Below are positions 30,732 to 39,159 of a stretch of DNA of 55,091 nucleotides, one piece after another. The notes under the pieces were generated by a model. It had not been told where the DNA came from and ran no database searches. It worked only from the letters and a program-made list of their open reading frames with translations. Position 1 is the first letter of the stretch. Each line of letters begins with the position of its first letter. The DNA comes from Myxococcales bacterium (GTDB lineage: Bacteria > Myxococcota_A > Polyangia > JAHFDS01). The position numbers and the translations under genes were made by a program. The stretch is from positions 1-55,091 of the forward strand of contig JAHFDS010000011.1 in assembly GCA_023248855.1 (NCBI GenBank), in the 5' to 3' direction.

Positions 30732-32225
30732 TCACCAGTCCACCACGCGGTAGTCCTTCCAGAACTTCCCCCACGAGTGCTGGCCGGTGCGGTGGCCGGT
30801 GAAGACGGGGTCGAGCACGCGCGCCGCGCCGTCCACAGGGTCGAGCGGGGCGTGGAAGTCGTGCACCCGCTGCTTGCGCTCCGCGTGGTGCAGCGGGTCC
30901 TCGTCGGTGACCCAGCCGGTGTCCACGCTGTTCATGTGGATGCCGGCTCGGGCGTAGTCCGCGGCGGAGGTGCGGGTCAGCATGTTGAGCGCAGCCTTCG
31001 CCATGTTGGTGTGCGGGTGCTTGTCGGTCTTCTTCTTGCGCGAGAACGACGCCTCCATCGCCGAGACGTTGACCACGTGGGCGTCCCGCGTGGGCACCCG
31101 CGCCAGGAGCGGACGCAGGCGGCTGCACAGGATGAACGGCGCGATGGCGTTGACGAGGTGCACCTCGAGCAGCTCGGGGGTCGTCACGTCGGCCGCTTCC
31201 AGGCGCCAGCTGTTGGAGCGGCGGCGATCGACCTGCTGCAGGTCGCCGTCCACCGCGCCGAGCGGGAACAGCTCGGGCGAGTCCTCGAGGTCGTCGGGCG
31301 CGAGCGCGAGCTGCGACATCTCGGCCGGGTGCAAGAGGCCCACCGGCGACAGACCGCCCTGCCACGAGACCAGGGACGCGCCCGGACCGATCGCCCGGCG
31401 CCCCGCGTCGCCGAGGTCCGCCCGCAGGGCGTCGTTGGCGGCGAAGAGGCGCCGCCAGCTCGCCTCGGGCACGGCCGCCTCCGCGCCGAGCAGGTGCCGG
31501 TAGAACGCGCGCGGCCGCCGCACGGTCTGCGCCGCGTTGTTGACGAGGAGGTCGAGCCGGCCTTCGCGCTCGGCCAGCCAGCGTGCGAGCACCTCTACGC
31601 TCGGCACGTGGCGCAGGTCGAGACCGTGGATCTCGAGGCGATCCTGGAACGTCGCGAAGTCCGGCTCGGCCGCGTAGCGCCGCGCGGCGTCGTGCGGAAA
31701 CCGCGTGGTGGCGACGACGCGGGCGCCAGCGCGCAAGAGCAGGAGCACGGTCTGAAAGCCGATCTTCACGCGCGCCCCGGTGACGAGCGCCACCCGGCCC
31801 GTCAGGTCGACTGACTGGAAGCGCTTGTCGTAGCTCTGCGCCGCGCACGGCGGGCAGAGCTGGTCGTAGAAGAAGTGCAGGGTCGAGAAGGACGCCTTGC
31901 ACACGTAGCAGGCGCGCGGCGTCGCGAGCTCGCCGAGAGGCGGCTTCTCGTGGCGGGGCGGCGGCGCGAAGACGTCCGCCCTTCGCGCGCTGCGGATCTC
32001 GGTGGCGTCGAGGAGCGCCGCGTCGTGGCCGCGTCGCAAGGAGCGATCGCCGCGCCGGAGCGCCTTGGCCAGCTGCACGCGCTCGTGCTTGTGCGGCCGC
32101 GACAGCCGCCCCGCGGCCTCGAGCAGCGCCCGCCGTCGGGCAGGGTCGAGCGCGGCCAGCCGGCCGGGATCCGTGAGCAGCGCCTCGAGGGTGCGGAGCG
32201 CGTGGTCGATGTCAGCCGGGTCCAA
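30732..32225 (-). CDS. Atypical short-chain dehydrogenase with N-terminal zinc ribbon
   Basis: About 497 residues if the TTG at 32225 is the start; an in-frame GTG at 32267 gives 511, and no ribosome site decides. A helical N-terminal region (about 1-130) leads to a CxxC...CxxC zinc-ribbon-like pair (ACYVCKASFSTLHFF, QLCPPCAAQSYDKR), then an SDR Rossmann fold (VALVTGARVKIGFQT, NNAA, NVSAMEAS with the catalytic Ser). At the usual Tyr of YxxxK there is Thr (HPHTNMAKAALNML), although the Lys is kept; the pattern suggests a divergent SDR subfamily. Substrate is unknown. It converges with lexA (12 bp). Confidence 0.75.
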   Translation of the reverse strand: MDPADIDHALRTLEALLTDPGRLAALDPARRRALLEAAGRLSRPHKHERVQLAKALRRGDRSLRRGHDAALLDATEIRSARRADVFAPPPRHEKPPLGELATPRACYVCKASFSTLHFFYDQLCPPCAAQSYDKRFQSVDLTGRVALVTGARVKIGFQTVLLLLRAGARVVATTRFPHDAARRYAAEPDFATFQDRLEIHGLDLRHVPSVEVLARWLAEREGRLDLLVNNAAQTVRRPRAFYRHLLGAEAAVPEASWRRLFAANDALRADLGDAGRRAIGPGASLVSWQGGLSPVGLLHPAEMSQLALAPDDLEDSPELFPLGAVDGDLQQVDRRRSNSWRLEAADVTTPELLEVHLVNAIAPFILCSRLRPLLARVPTRDAHVVNVSAMEASFSRKKKTDKHPHTNMAKAALNMLTRTSAADYARAGIHMNSVDTGWVTDEDPLHHAERKQRVHDFHAPLDPVDGAARVLDPVFTGHRTGQHSWGKFWKDYRVVDW

Positions 32226-32304
32226 GCCGTGGATGCTACGCGGCGCGCGGGGTGGGTGCCACAGCACTCGGCCGCAGGCGCGGGGCGTGCTAGATCCAGG
32301 GCAG

Positions 32305-34257
32305 ATGGGCCGAGCGAGCCCCCAAGGGAACGGGCGCCTCTTCGGCGCGGCCGTGGCGAGCGTGCTCCTGCACGCCCAGCTGGTGGCGCTCGGGGTCTTC
32401 CTGTACGAGCCCGAGGAGGAGACGCTCGAGATCGCCAGCGTCGATGCGTCCGAGGTGGACGCGGCCGGCGCGCCGCCGGTGGAGGTGCCCACCGAGCCCG
32501 AGGACGAGGCGCTCACCAAGGCCGATCCGAGCGCCAAGAAGGCCAGGGACGAGGCGAAAAGGCCCAAGCCCGACGCGGGCGAGGTGGCGCGCTGGGACGA
32601 GCCGAAACCGCTCGAGGCGACGCTCGAGCCGGAGCATCCACTGCCGAAGAGGCCGCAGCGGGCCGAGCGCCTGAAGTCGGTCGAGCAGCTCTACGACAAG
32701 GACGAGGCTGACAACCCGAACGCGCGCTTCCTCGGTGAGAAGAACAAGCAGGTCCGGACCGAGGACGAGATGCAGGCCAGGAGCACGAACCTCGTCAAGC
32801 AGGCGCGCGGCGAGGGCGAGGCGTCCGCCGCATCGGCGCGCACCGATAAGGACGCCGGCGAGGACAGGCCAAAGCAGCTCATCGCGGGGCAGGCCGATCG
32901 CAAGGGGCCCAAGAAGACCGAGCGCGCCCGGCGCGGTCAGCACGGCGCCGAGTCGCGCGCGGACGAGACGCCGAAGCGGCCGACCAATCCGCTGCTCGCG
33001 ATGCGAGACGCGGCGCGCGCGGGCCTGGAGAAACCGGAGAAGGAGAGCCCGTACGGGGTGCTGCCGTCGGAGCTCGCGGGCGTCAAGGGCGGGCACGGTC
33101 AGCGCAAGCGCGGGGCGGCGGGCAAGGTGGGCCCCGACCTCGACGTCAGCCCCGAGGAGGTGCGGCGGGCGATGGGCGACGCCGGCGGCGAGGCCGGGGG
33201 CACCGCGACCAAGTCGCAGCTGGCCGAGGAGCGCAAGTCGTTCTCGCCGGGCAAGCACGTCAAGCGATGGGAGCGCACGCGCGCGGCGCTCGAGAACTTC
33301 GTGCCCGAGGTGCGCCCCGGGAACCAGACCGCGCTCGGCACGCGCGCCTCGCCGTTCGCGGCGTACATCGCGCGCATGCACCGGCAGATCCACCAGCTCT
33401 GGGGCTTCGGCCTCATCGAGGACTGGAACGCCGCGAATGGCGGCCCGCCGATGGACACCTGGGCGATGCTCGAGATCGTCCTCGACGCCGAGGGCAACGT
33501 CGACAAGGTCACGGTGGTCAGGACGAGCGGGATGACCTACTTCGACGTCGCGGCGATCGACGTCGTGATGGTCGCGGGGCCGTATCCCGATCCGCCTGCC
33601 GCGATCCGCTCCCAGAACGGCAAGATCTACCTGCACTGGAGCTTCCACCGCGACAACCGCGAGTGCATGACCGCGGGCGTGGATCCGTACATCCTCGGAG
33701 AGACGCCGCCCGGTGAGGTGCATGACGAGGCCGCCCACGCTCCGCAGCCCCGGTTCGGCTCGGAGGATCCCATCCCGCGCATCCCGTCGTTCGCCCAGCG
33801 GCAGCGCCGGCTGCGCCGGGAGCGCCCCGAGGAGCCCGATCGCGCGGCGCGCGCGGCGGCGGAGCACTCCTCGCGCGTGGCCAGACTGGCCTCCCCGGAC
33901 GATCCGGCCGCCAACGCGCTGGCGAAGAAGTGGCTCGACGCGTTCAAGCGCGGCGATGCCAAGGCGATGGCGGGCGCGAGCGCCGTGCCTCTGCGCTCGG
34001 GGGACGCGGTCATCAAGGAGCCGAAGGAGCTCGAGGCACGCTACCGGGACCTCGTGTCCGAGGAGAATCGGCGCCAGGGCGCGACGGTCGAGGTCATGAC
34101 GCCGGTCGCGCTGCGGGCGCGCCGGGGTGCGCTGCCGGCTCACGCGCAGCAGGGTTCGGGGGCACTGCACGCGGTCATCGAGGGCGCGGGCGACGCCATC
34201 GTGCTCACGCTCGGCGAGCGGGACGGCGACTGGCGCGTGATCGGCGTCGATCGATAG
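32305..34257 (+). CDS. TonB C-terminal-domain protein with NTF2-like tail
   Basis: 650 residues from ATG 32305. One membrane anchor lies at about 12-35 (LFGAAVASVLLHAQLVALGVF), followed by a long charged Pro/Glu/Lys-rich linker. A TonB-C-like domain occupies about 350-455 (MHRQIHQLWGFGLIEDW, EIVLDAEGNVDKVTVVRTSG, YPDPPAAIRSQNGKIYLHWSF). A C-terminal region about 530-650 (ANALAKKWLDAFKRGDAKAM) resembles a SnoaL/NTF2-like fold, which is unusual after TonB-C. It may couple envelope energy or form a structural bridge; no ExbB/ExbD partner is adjacent. It is divergent from the SDR gene. Confidence 0.7.
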   Translation: MGRASPQGNGRLFGAAVASVLLHAQLVALGVFLYEPEEETLEIASVDASEVDAAGAPPVEVPTEPEDEALTKADPSAKKARDEAKRPKPDAGEVARWDEPKPLEATLEPEHPLPKRPQRAERLKSVEQLYDKDEADNPNARFLGEKNKQVRTEDEMQARSTNLVKQARGEGEASAASARTDKDAGEDRPKQLIAGQADRKGPKKTERARRGQHGAESRADETPKRPTNPLLAMRDAARAGLEKPEKESPYGVLPSELAGVKGGHGQRKRGAAGKVGPDLDVSPEEVRRAMGDAGGEAGGTATKSQLAEERKSFSPGKHVKRWERTRAALENFVPEVRPGNQTALGTRASPFAAYIARMHRQIHQLWGFGLIEDWNAANGGPPMDTWAMLEIVLDAEGNVDKVTVVRTSGMTYFDVAAIDVVMVAGPYPDPPAAIRSQNGKIYLHWSFHRDNRECMTAGVDPYILGETPPGEVHDEAAHAPQPRFGSEDPIPRIPSFAQRQRRLRRERPEEPDRAARAAAEHSSRVARLASPDDPAANALAKKWLDAFKRGDAKAMAGASAVPLRSGDAVIKEPKELEARYRDLVSEENRRQGATVEVMTPVALRARRGALPAHAQQGSGALHAVIEGAGDAIVLTLGERDGDWRVIGVDR

Positions 34258-34317
34258 ACCGTGGTGGCGCGTCCAGCGCGAGGACGAGCGGCGATCGCGT
34301 CACGGCACGACCCTGCC

Positions 34318-35133
34318 TCACGTTCGGCGCTTGAGCTGCGCGAGGAGCGCGCTGCGCGCCTCCCGATCGAGCGCGGGGGCAAGCACGCTCGTGGCCTCGC
34401 CGAGCACGCGGTAGAGCGCGTCGAGGTCCGGCAAACCCTGCATCGCGCCGAGGTGGAGCGATACGGTCTCGAGGTCGCCGCGCGCGATGGGCCCGGTCAG
34501 CGCCGCCGCAGGTCCGAGGTGCAGGGCGTTGTCGAGCGTTGCGCGCACGAGGGGCCCGAGCGCCCGCCGCGCGACGGCCTCGTCGGGAAAGCCGGCCGCG
34601 ACGAGCAGTCGTGCCCCCGCCGCGAGGAGCACGGCCAGGTAGTTCGACGCCATCACCGCGCCCGCGTGGTAGAGCGGCAACCCTGCGCGGTCGAGCACCA
34701 CCGGCACCCCGCCCACCGCGCGCGCGATCCGCTCCGCGTGCATACGCCCCGCCGCATCGCCCTGGATCGCGAACGTGACGCCGGAGAAGACGTCTGGCCC
34801 CGCGTCCGGCGCGATCGACGTCAGCGGGTGGCACAGCGCTCGCCCCTCTGCCGGGAAGCCGGCGAGGGTCTCGGCCGGACGCGAGCCCGCGCAGTGCAAG
34901 AGCGCGTGCGTCCCGTCGAGCGCACCCTCCTCGGCGAGCGCGCGCCCGCACGCCTCGATGGCGTCGTCGCGCACCGCGAGCACCACCGCCGCGCACCCGA
35001 CCGTCATCGCGGCCCGGTTGGGCGAGGGATAGCCCGGCACGACCATCACCTCGTTGCCGGCGCGATCGAGCGCCTCCGCGAGCGCGGTGCCGAGCCGGCC
35101 GCGTCCCACCACCGCCACGCGCCAGCGCAGCAT
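34318..35133 (-). CDS. Rossmann/DUF2520-domain oxidoreductase-like protein
   Basis: 271 residues from ATG 35133, or 278 from a GTG at 35154 that overlaps the nadD stop (GTGA). It has a Rossmann N-terminal motif (VAVVGRGRLGTALAEALDRAG) and the DUF2520 pattern (LLHCAGSRPAETLAGFP, RALCHPLTSIAP, GLPLYHAGAVMASNYLAVLLA). Members of this family are predicted NAD(P)-binding dehydrogenase-like proteins, often near pantothenate or NAD genes. It lies directly downstream of nadD on the same strand, so a link to NAD or CoA metabolism is plausible but inferred. Confidence 0.75.
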   Translation of the reverse strand: MLRWRVAVVGRGRLGTALAEALDRAGNEVMVVPGYPSPNRAAMTVGCAAVVLAVRDDAIEACGRALAEEGALDGTHALLHCAGSRPAETLAGFPAEGRALCHPLTSIAPDAGPDVFSGVTFAIQGDAAGRMHAERIARAVGGVPVVLDRAGLPLYHAGAVMASNYLAVLLAAGARLLVAAGFPDEAVARRALGPLVRATLDNALHLGPAAALTGPIARGDLETVSLHLGAMQGLPDLDALYRVLGEATSVLAPALDREARSALLAQLKRRT

Positions 35134-35150
35134 CGTCGTCGTGTGCAGGC

Positions 35151-35693
35151 TCACCGGTAGAGATCCCGCGCGCGAATGTAGTCGAGAACGCTCGCGGGGA
35201 TGAGCGCCGAGACGTCCTCGCCGCGCGAAAGGCGCTCGCGAACCTCGGTCGAGCTGACGCACGAGATCGCGACCGGGTACTCTCCATCCGCGCCCTGGCG
35301 GCCCACGACGAGCAGCTCGACCTGCTTTCTGAGCTCGTCCCACCGGTACCATTTCGGCAGCTCGGGCACGATGTCGGCGCCCACGACGAGCACGATCTCC
35401 GCATCCGGCTGGCTCGCGCGCAGTGCCTTGACGGTCAGCAGCATGCGCCCGGTCCCCCCCGCGACGCGCTCGAGGTCGGTGACCTCGAGCCCCGCGATCG
35501 GTGCGGCCGCCAAGCGCGTCATCTCGAGGCGCTCCTCGAAGCCCACGAGCGCCTTGCCGAAGGGATGGTGGTCCGCCGGGGCGATGAGCACGCGATCGGC
35601 GCGCGCGGTCTCGCGCACGTACAGCCACAGCATCTGGTGGCCGACGTGCGGCGGGTTGAACGACCCTCCGATGAGCGCGATCCGCACGCGCAT
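35151..35693 (-). CDS. nadD: Nicotinate-nucleotide adenylyltransferase
   Basis: 180 residues; the nucleotidyltransferase T/HxGH-type motif is visible in IALIGGSFNPPHVGHQML and the C-terminal SSTEVR motif in CVSSTEVRERLSRGED. It makes nicotinate adenine dinucleotide from nicotinate mononucleotide and ATP in NAD synthesis. The usual ISST(K/E)xR start of the C-terminal helix is intact, and length is near family size. It is followed by the DUF2520 protein with overlapping stop and start, and diverges from a nucleotidyltransferase gene. Confidence 0.93.
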   Translation of the reverse strand: MRVRIALIGGSFNPPHVGHQMLWLYVRETARADRVLIAPADHHPFGKALVGFEERLEMTRLAAAPIAGLEVTDLERVAGGTGRMLLTVKALRASQPDAEIVLVVGADIVPELPKWYRWDELRKQVELLVVGRQGADGEYPVAISCVSSTEVRERLSRGEDVSALIPASVLDYIRARDLYR

Positions 35694-35758
35694 AGGCTAC
35701 AGGGAGCCTTCCGCGAGACGCCAGCATCCCGTGACGCCGGGAGGTGCTACGGTTTTCA

Positions 35759-36223
35759 GTGGTGAACCTGGTCGACGAGCTCCACGCGATCGCGGCGGCG
35801 CTGACGGCGGCCGGGATCCGCTATGCGGTCTGCGGCGGCGTCGCGGTGACGATCCACGGCGCCACGCGCTCGACGGTGGACCTCGACGTGCTCGTGGAGC
35901 GCACCGACCTGGCGCGGACGCTCGAGGTCGTGCGCCCGCTCGGTTACAGCTATGCTGCGCTGCCGATGATCTTCGACGCCGGCACCGTGCGCGAGCGTCA
36001 CGTCCAGCGCGTGAGCAAGCTCGAGGGCGACGAGCACCTGCTGCTCGATCTGCTGCTCGCCGAGGCCGCCTTCGCTGGCGCCCTCGACGACCGCATCGAG
36101 ATCACGCCTCCAGGTGGGCCGCTCGCGGTCGTGTCGCGCGCCACGCTGATCCGGATGAAGCGGCTGGCGGGCCGGACCCAGGACCTGGCCGATCTCGAGA
36201 GCCTCGGTGCAACCCGTGAATGA
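35759..36223 (+). CDS. Nucleotidyltransferase-fold (MNT/AbiEii-like) protein
   Basis: 154 residues from a GTG at 35759; GTGs at 35744 and 35762 are also in frame and none has an ideal ribosome site (GGGAGG precedes by 14 bases). The nucleotidyltransferase motif G-G-x(n)-D-x-D is complete: VCGGVAVTIHGATRSTVDLDVLV. The remainder (DEHLLLDLLLAE, SRATLIRMKRLAGRTQDLADL) matches the small NTase family used in MNT/HEPN and AbiE-type toxin-antitoxin pairs. A small gene overlaps its 3' end. Whether it is an antitoxin is inference. Confidence 0.7.
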   Translation: MVNLVDELHAIAAALTAAGIRYAVCGGVAVTIHGATRSTVDLDVLVERTDLARTLEVVRPLGYSYAALPMIFDAGTVRERHVQRVSKLEGDEHLLLDLLLAEAAFAGALDDRIEITPPGGPLAVVSRATLIRMKRLAGRTQDLADLESLGATRE

Positions 36224-36419
36224 GCTCGATCCGGATGCGGTCGCCGCGCGCCTGGCCGAGCTGCGCTCGGTGTACGTGGCGGAGCGCGTTGGTGAAGCTC
36301 ACCATCGCCTCGTGTGCGAGCAGCCCCCGTCCGCCGAGCCACTCGTGCGCCGGGTCGCGCGTTCGCTCGCGGAGCTGCGCGCCCTGTGCGAGCTGGCGAA
36401 GCACCTGCGTCAGCGCTGA
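36216..36419 (+). CDS. Small helical partner of the nucleotidyltransferase (67 aa)
   Basis: 67 residues from a GTG at 36216 (a GTG at 36207 would add three). The start overlaps the nucleotidyltransferase stop by 8 bp in another frame. The sequence is charged and helical (DPDAVAARLAELRSVYVAE, LVRRVARSLAELRALCELAK) with no motif I recognise. Tight overlap and co-directionality suggest a two-gene unit with the nucleotidyltransferase, perhaps toxin-antitoxin-like; the HEPN RX4-6H motif is not apparent. Confidence 0.45.
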   Translation: MNELDPDAVAARLAELRSVYVAERVGEAHHRLVCEQPPSAEPLVRRVARSLAELRALCELAKHLRQR

Positions 36420-36954
36420 ACGCCCGAGGCATTCGCCAAAGCGAATCAATCAGCTCGCGCAAGGTCGACCGCGAGCCCCAGCGGAGCCACCGCCCACATG
36501 ACGCAACCGATCGGTCAGTGCGGAGGGTTTCGCACCAGCGCAGGCATGTTCGGAAGCCCGGATCGGACCTTCCCTCCACGCCGAGGAACGGAGGCGCGTC
36601 GCCGCTGGAGCGCGCTGATGATCATTTGCAACCCCGCGCACCGAGCACCGCGGCCCGAGCGCGAGATCGGTTCGCGCTCGAGCACCCCGCGGTGGACGGT
36701 GGAGGTTGTCCTGTGCGGTGCCGCCGACCCCGCGCAGCTCGACGACGCCCTCGCCGCGGCCTCGAGGTATCGCCGTCACTCCTTCCTCCACGCGCGGTGG
36801 CACCGACCCAGTTCCTCGCACCACGGCTCGACGCGAGTTGGGCAAGTCCTTGCCCGAACTTGCCGCTCATGGGCACGAGCACACGTTACGGGCCGCGGAA
36901 GCAGCGACCGCCGGCAGGCACGCGCATTGCTTAACGGCATCTCAGGAGGTCACC
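36420..36954. other. 535-bp region without a supported gene
   Basis: Open frames on both strands here are low-complexity and lack family features; codon pattern is not gene-like. It contains one 7-bp palindrome (36840-36855) and the ribosome site AGGAGG (36944-36949) of the lipoprotein downstream. I see nothing else. Confidence 0.4.
36840..36855. repeat. Short palindrome GGGCAAG-TC-CTTGCCC
   Basis: Arms of 7 bp separated by two bases, about 100 bp upstream of the lipoprotein gene. It may be an operator or hairpin; no regulator is known. Confidence 0.3.
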
Positions 36955-37779
36955 GTGCGCATGATTCGGGTGTTTGCCATGCTGGTTTCGGTTGTGCCCT
37001 TGGCGTGTGGCGCGGACAGTCCCGCGTCCCCCACCCTCACCCTCGAGCTGAGGCTGACGTCCGCGCTTGAGGGGTCGCAGCCCGATCTACGCGCCGCCCT
37101 GGTTTGGCTGCCGGCCGGCCCCATCGGGCATCCGGTGGTTCGCGAGCTCGCGATTCGGCCGGGTCACGGGGGCAACCTCGAGGTCGAGATCCGGGAGTCC
37201 CCGCCCGAGGAAGCACTCGGGCCGCTGTGGGATGGGCGCGGCTTCGCGTCGGACGCGCGAGGGGCCTCGGCGAACGTCGTCGTGTACGAGGATCGCAATC
37301 ACAATGGGCGACTCGACGTCCTCGATCTCGACGGCCCCGGCGCGCGCCAGTTCGCCGATCATGTCCTCGGAGATGGGGGGTCGAGGGTCGTGACATATCT
37401 CGAGGGGCCGGGCCTCCTGCCGCCGTCGAAGCCCGGCTTCAGCCTGGTCGAGCTCTTCAACAGCGGTGGCGTCGTCGCTGCTCGGGTGGCTTCGTCGCTC
37501 GAGGTCAACGTGTACTTGACTGGCGACCCGGAGCTCGACCGCCTCAACCTCTGCCCGCGGGACCAATCCACCTGTCATGCGCCAGGCGTGGAACCGACCG
37601 AGGGGTGTGCCGATGCGCCGGCTGCGCCGGCGGGGACGCTGCTGTGTGCCTACGGAGACGGGGCGGCCCAGCTCAGTGGGTGTCACGACGCAGCCGCGCT
37701 CGGCGGCCTTCAGGTCTGCGTCGGCGATATCCAGCGTGTGCCGCGCCCCCAGGGACCAAGCCTTCCGCGCTGCTTCTGA
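36955..37779 (+). CDS. Lipoprotein of unknown function with Cys-rich C-terminus
   Basis: 274 residues; the GTG at 36955 has AGGAGG five bases upstream (36944-36949), which fixes the start. The signal peptide ends in a lipobox (VVPLACG). The mature protein is beta-rich (LTLELRLTSALEGSQPDL), with a segment VVVYEDRNHNGRLDVLDLDG resembling a calcium/dockerin-like loop, and C-terminal cysteines (LNLCPRDQSTCHAPG, LLCAYGDGAAQLSGCHD). No enzyme motif is seen. It flanks the mobile-element graveyard and may be lineage-specific. Confidence 0.75.
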   Translation: MRMIRVFAMLVSVVPLACGADSPASPTLTLELRLTSALEGSQPDLRAALVWLPAGPIGHPVVRELAIRPGHGGNLEVEIRESPPEEALGPLWDGRGFASDARGASANVVVYEDRNHNGRLDVLDLDGPGARQFADHVLGDGGSRVVTYLEGPGLLPPSKPGFSLVELFNSGGVVAARVASSLEVNVYLTGDPELDRLNLCPRDQSTCHAPGVEPTEGCADAPAAPAGTLLCAYGDGAAQLSGCHDAAALGGLQVCVGDIQRVPRPQGPSLPRCF

Positions 37780-38055
37780 AACGCTGGCGCGCGCCCGATC
37801 GGCCGCGAGCCCCTGGCCTTGCGTTGCGGTAGGATCCGGAAGGGATGGCAGGGCGCCAGGGCAGGAGCGCCGGCCGGCCCCGCAGCCGGCTGCGGCGGTG
37901 GACCTGGCCGAGCCAGCGAGCGCGGCGCGCGCGGGCCGCGGCTCGGACAGAGTGGTGCCCCAGAGCCGCGGCGTGCACGCGGCCGTGACGCGCGGGGGGG
38001 ACCAGGTGACCTTGGCATTTCATGCGCCTATCCGCATCTCTCCCGCACTCCCGCA

Positions 38056-38123
38056 GACCGGTATTCCGTCCGCTGCCCGTCCACAGACCGGCCCACCGTC
38101 CACTCCGACCGGGATTCCGTCCG
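38056..38123 (+). repeat. Three GACCGG-type repeat units upstream of the Y1 transposase remnant
   Basis: Units GACCGGTATTCCGTCCG (38056), GACCGGCCCACCGTCCA (38086) and GACCGGGATTCCGTCCG (38107); the outer two differ at one position. They lie about 100-165 bp before the transposase remnant, inside the otherwise gene-free 37780-38221 stretch. REP-associated transposases act on such palindromic elements, so a functional link is possible but unproven. Confidence 0.45.
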
Positions 38124-38221
38124 GGCTTCCGGCCTCGTCCCGCAAACCCCCGATTCCCACTTCGCCGCCGACTCGGCACCGCGCTTGCTCTCCTGGACCA
38201 ACGCTCGTGTCCGCCCCTCGC

Positions 38222-39109
38222 ATGCTCCTGCCCGCCTCGAGCTACCTCGTCACGAGGCGCTGCTCCGAGCGCCGTTTCTTCCTCCTGCCCTCAGACCTGG
38301 CGTCCTCGTCCACGCCTTCTGCGTGCTCTCGAACCACTACCACCTGCTCGTCACCGACCCAGACGCCCGCCTGCCCGAGTGCATGCAGCTGATGAACGGC
38401 TTCATCGCCCGTGCCCTCAACGCATCCTGCGGGCGCTGGGAGCAATGCTTCGAGGCCGGCGGCGCGAGCTACTCCGCCGTCCGCCTCGAGTCTCCCGAGA
38501 CCCTCCTCGACAAGCTCATCTACACCCTGGCCAACCCCGTCTCCTCCGGTCTCGTCCGTCACGCCCACACCTGGCCCGGCCTCTGCTCCCGACCTCGCGA
38601 TCTGATGGCCGAGCCGCTGGTCGCCGTCCGTCCTCGCCAGTTCTTCCGCCACGAGGACGACGATGGCCAGATGCCCCTCACCGCCTCGCTCGCCTTGGCA
38701 AGATGCCCCTCACCGCCTCGCTCGCCTTGGCACGTCCCCCCGGCTTCGACGACCTCTCCGACGACGCCCTCCGCCAGCTCATCGCCGGCCGCCTCCTAAA
38801 GCGCGAAAACGAGCTCGCCAGATCGCCCTCGCCGAAGGCCGCGCTTTCCTCGGCGTCAAGACCGTCATGGCGCAGCACTGGAACCACGCACCCACCACCA
38901 CCAAGGAACCCCGCCGCAAGCTCGACCCCCGCGTCGCCGAGCGCGACCCCCTGCGCCGCAGCGCCGCCCTTGCCCGCCTCCTCGACTTCTGGCGCGACTA
39001 CCGCCTCGCCTGGCTCCGCTTCGCCGCTGGCGACCGCGCCGTTCTCTTCCCTGCCGGCACCTACGCTCTCCGCGTCCGCTTCCGCGTCTTCTGCGCCGAC
39101 ACCGCCTGA
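38222..39109 (+). pseudogene. REP-associated (Y1/HUH) transposase, frameshifted remnant
   Basis: Three reading frames together spell a RAYT/IS200-like transposase. The N-terminus is MLLPASSYLVTRRCSERRFF; after a shift and an apparent gap of about 20 codons, the HUH motif appears as CVLSNHYHLLVTDPDARLPE, then KLIYTLANPVSSGLVRHAHT. A perfect 32-bp tandem duplication at 38669-38732 causes another shift (MPLTASLALAR, then PPGFDDLSDDALRQL), and near 38818 the frame changes again to RQIALAEGRAFLGVKTVM and runs to a stop at 39107-39109. The C-terminal part FPAGTYALRVRFRVFC matches the family. At least three frameshifts make it inactive. Confidence 0.8.
38669..38732 (+). repeat. Perfect 32-bp tandem duplication inside the transposase remnant
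   Basis: Copies at 38669-38700 and 38701-38732 are identical, beginning AGATGCCCCTCACC and ending CGCCTTGGCA. Because 32 is not a multiple of three, it frameshifts the gene; removing one copy restores the reading frame PLTASLALARPPGFDDL. Confidence 0.95.
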
Positions 39110-39159
39110 CTCTCGCCCCCCTCGCTCAACCTTCGGAGACCACCTCCGAAGCACCCGTC

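Noticed and set aside
36498..37070. 190-codon plus-strand frame before the lipoprotein gene
   Set aside because: No family features, atypical composition and overlap with a gene having a clear ribosome site at 36944-36949.
38020..38223. 67-codon minus-strand frame with GIPV repeats
   Set aside because: The repeats reflect the GACCGG DNA repeat units, not a protein family.
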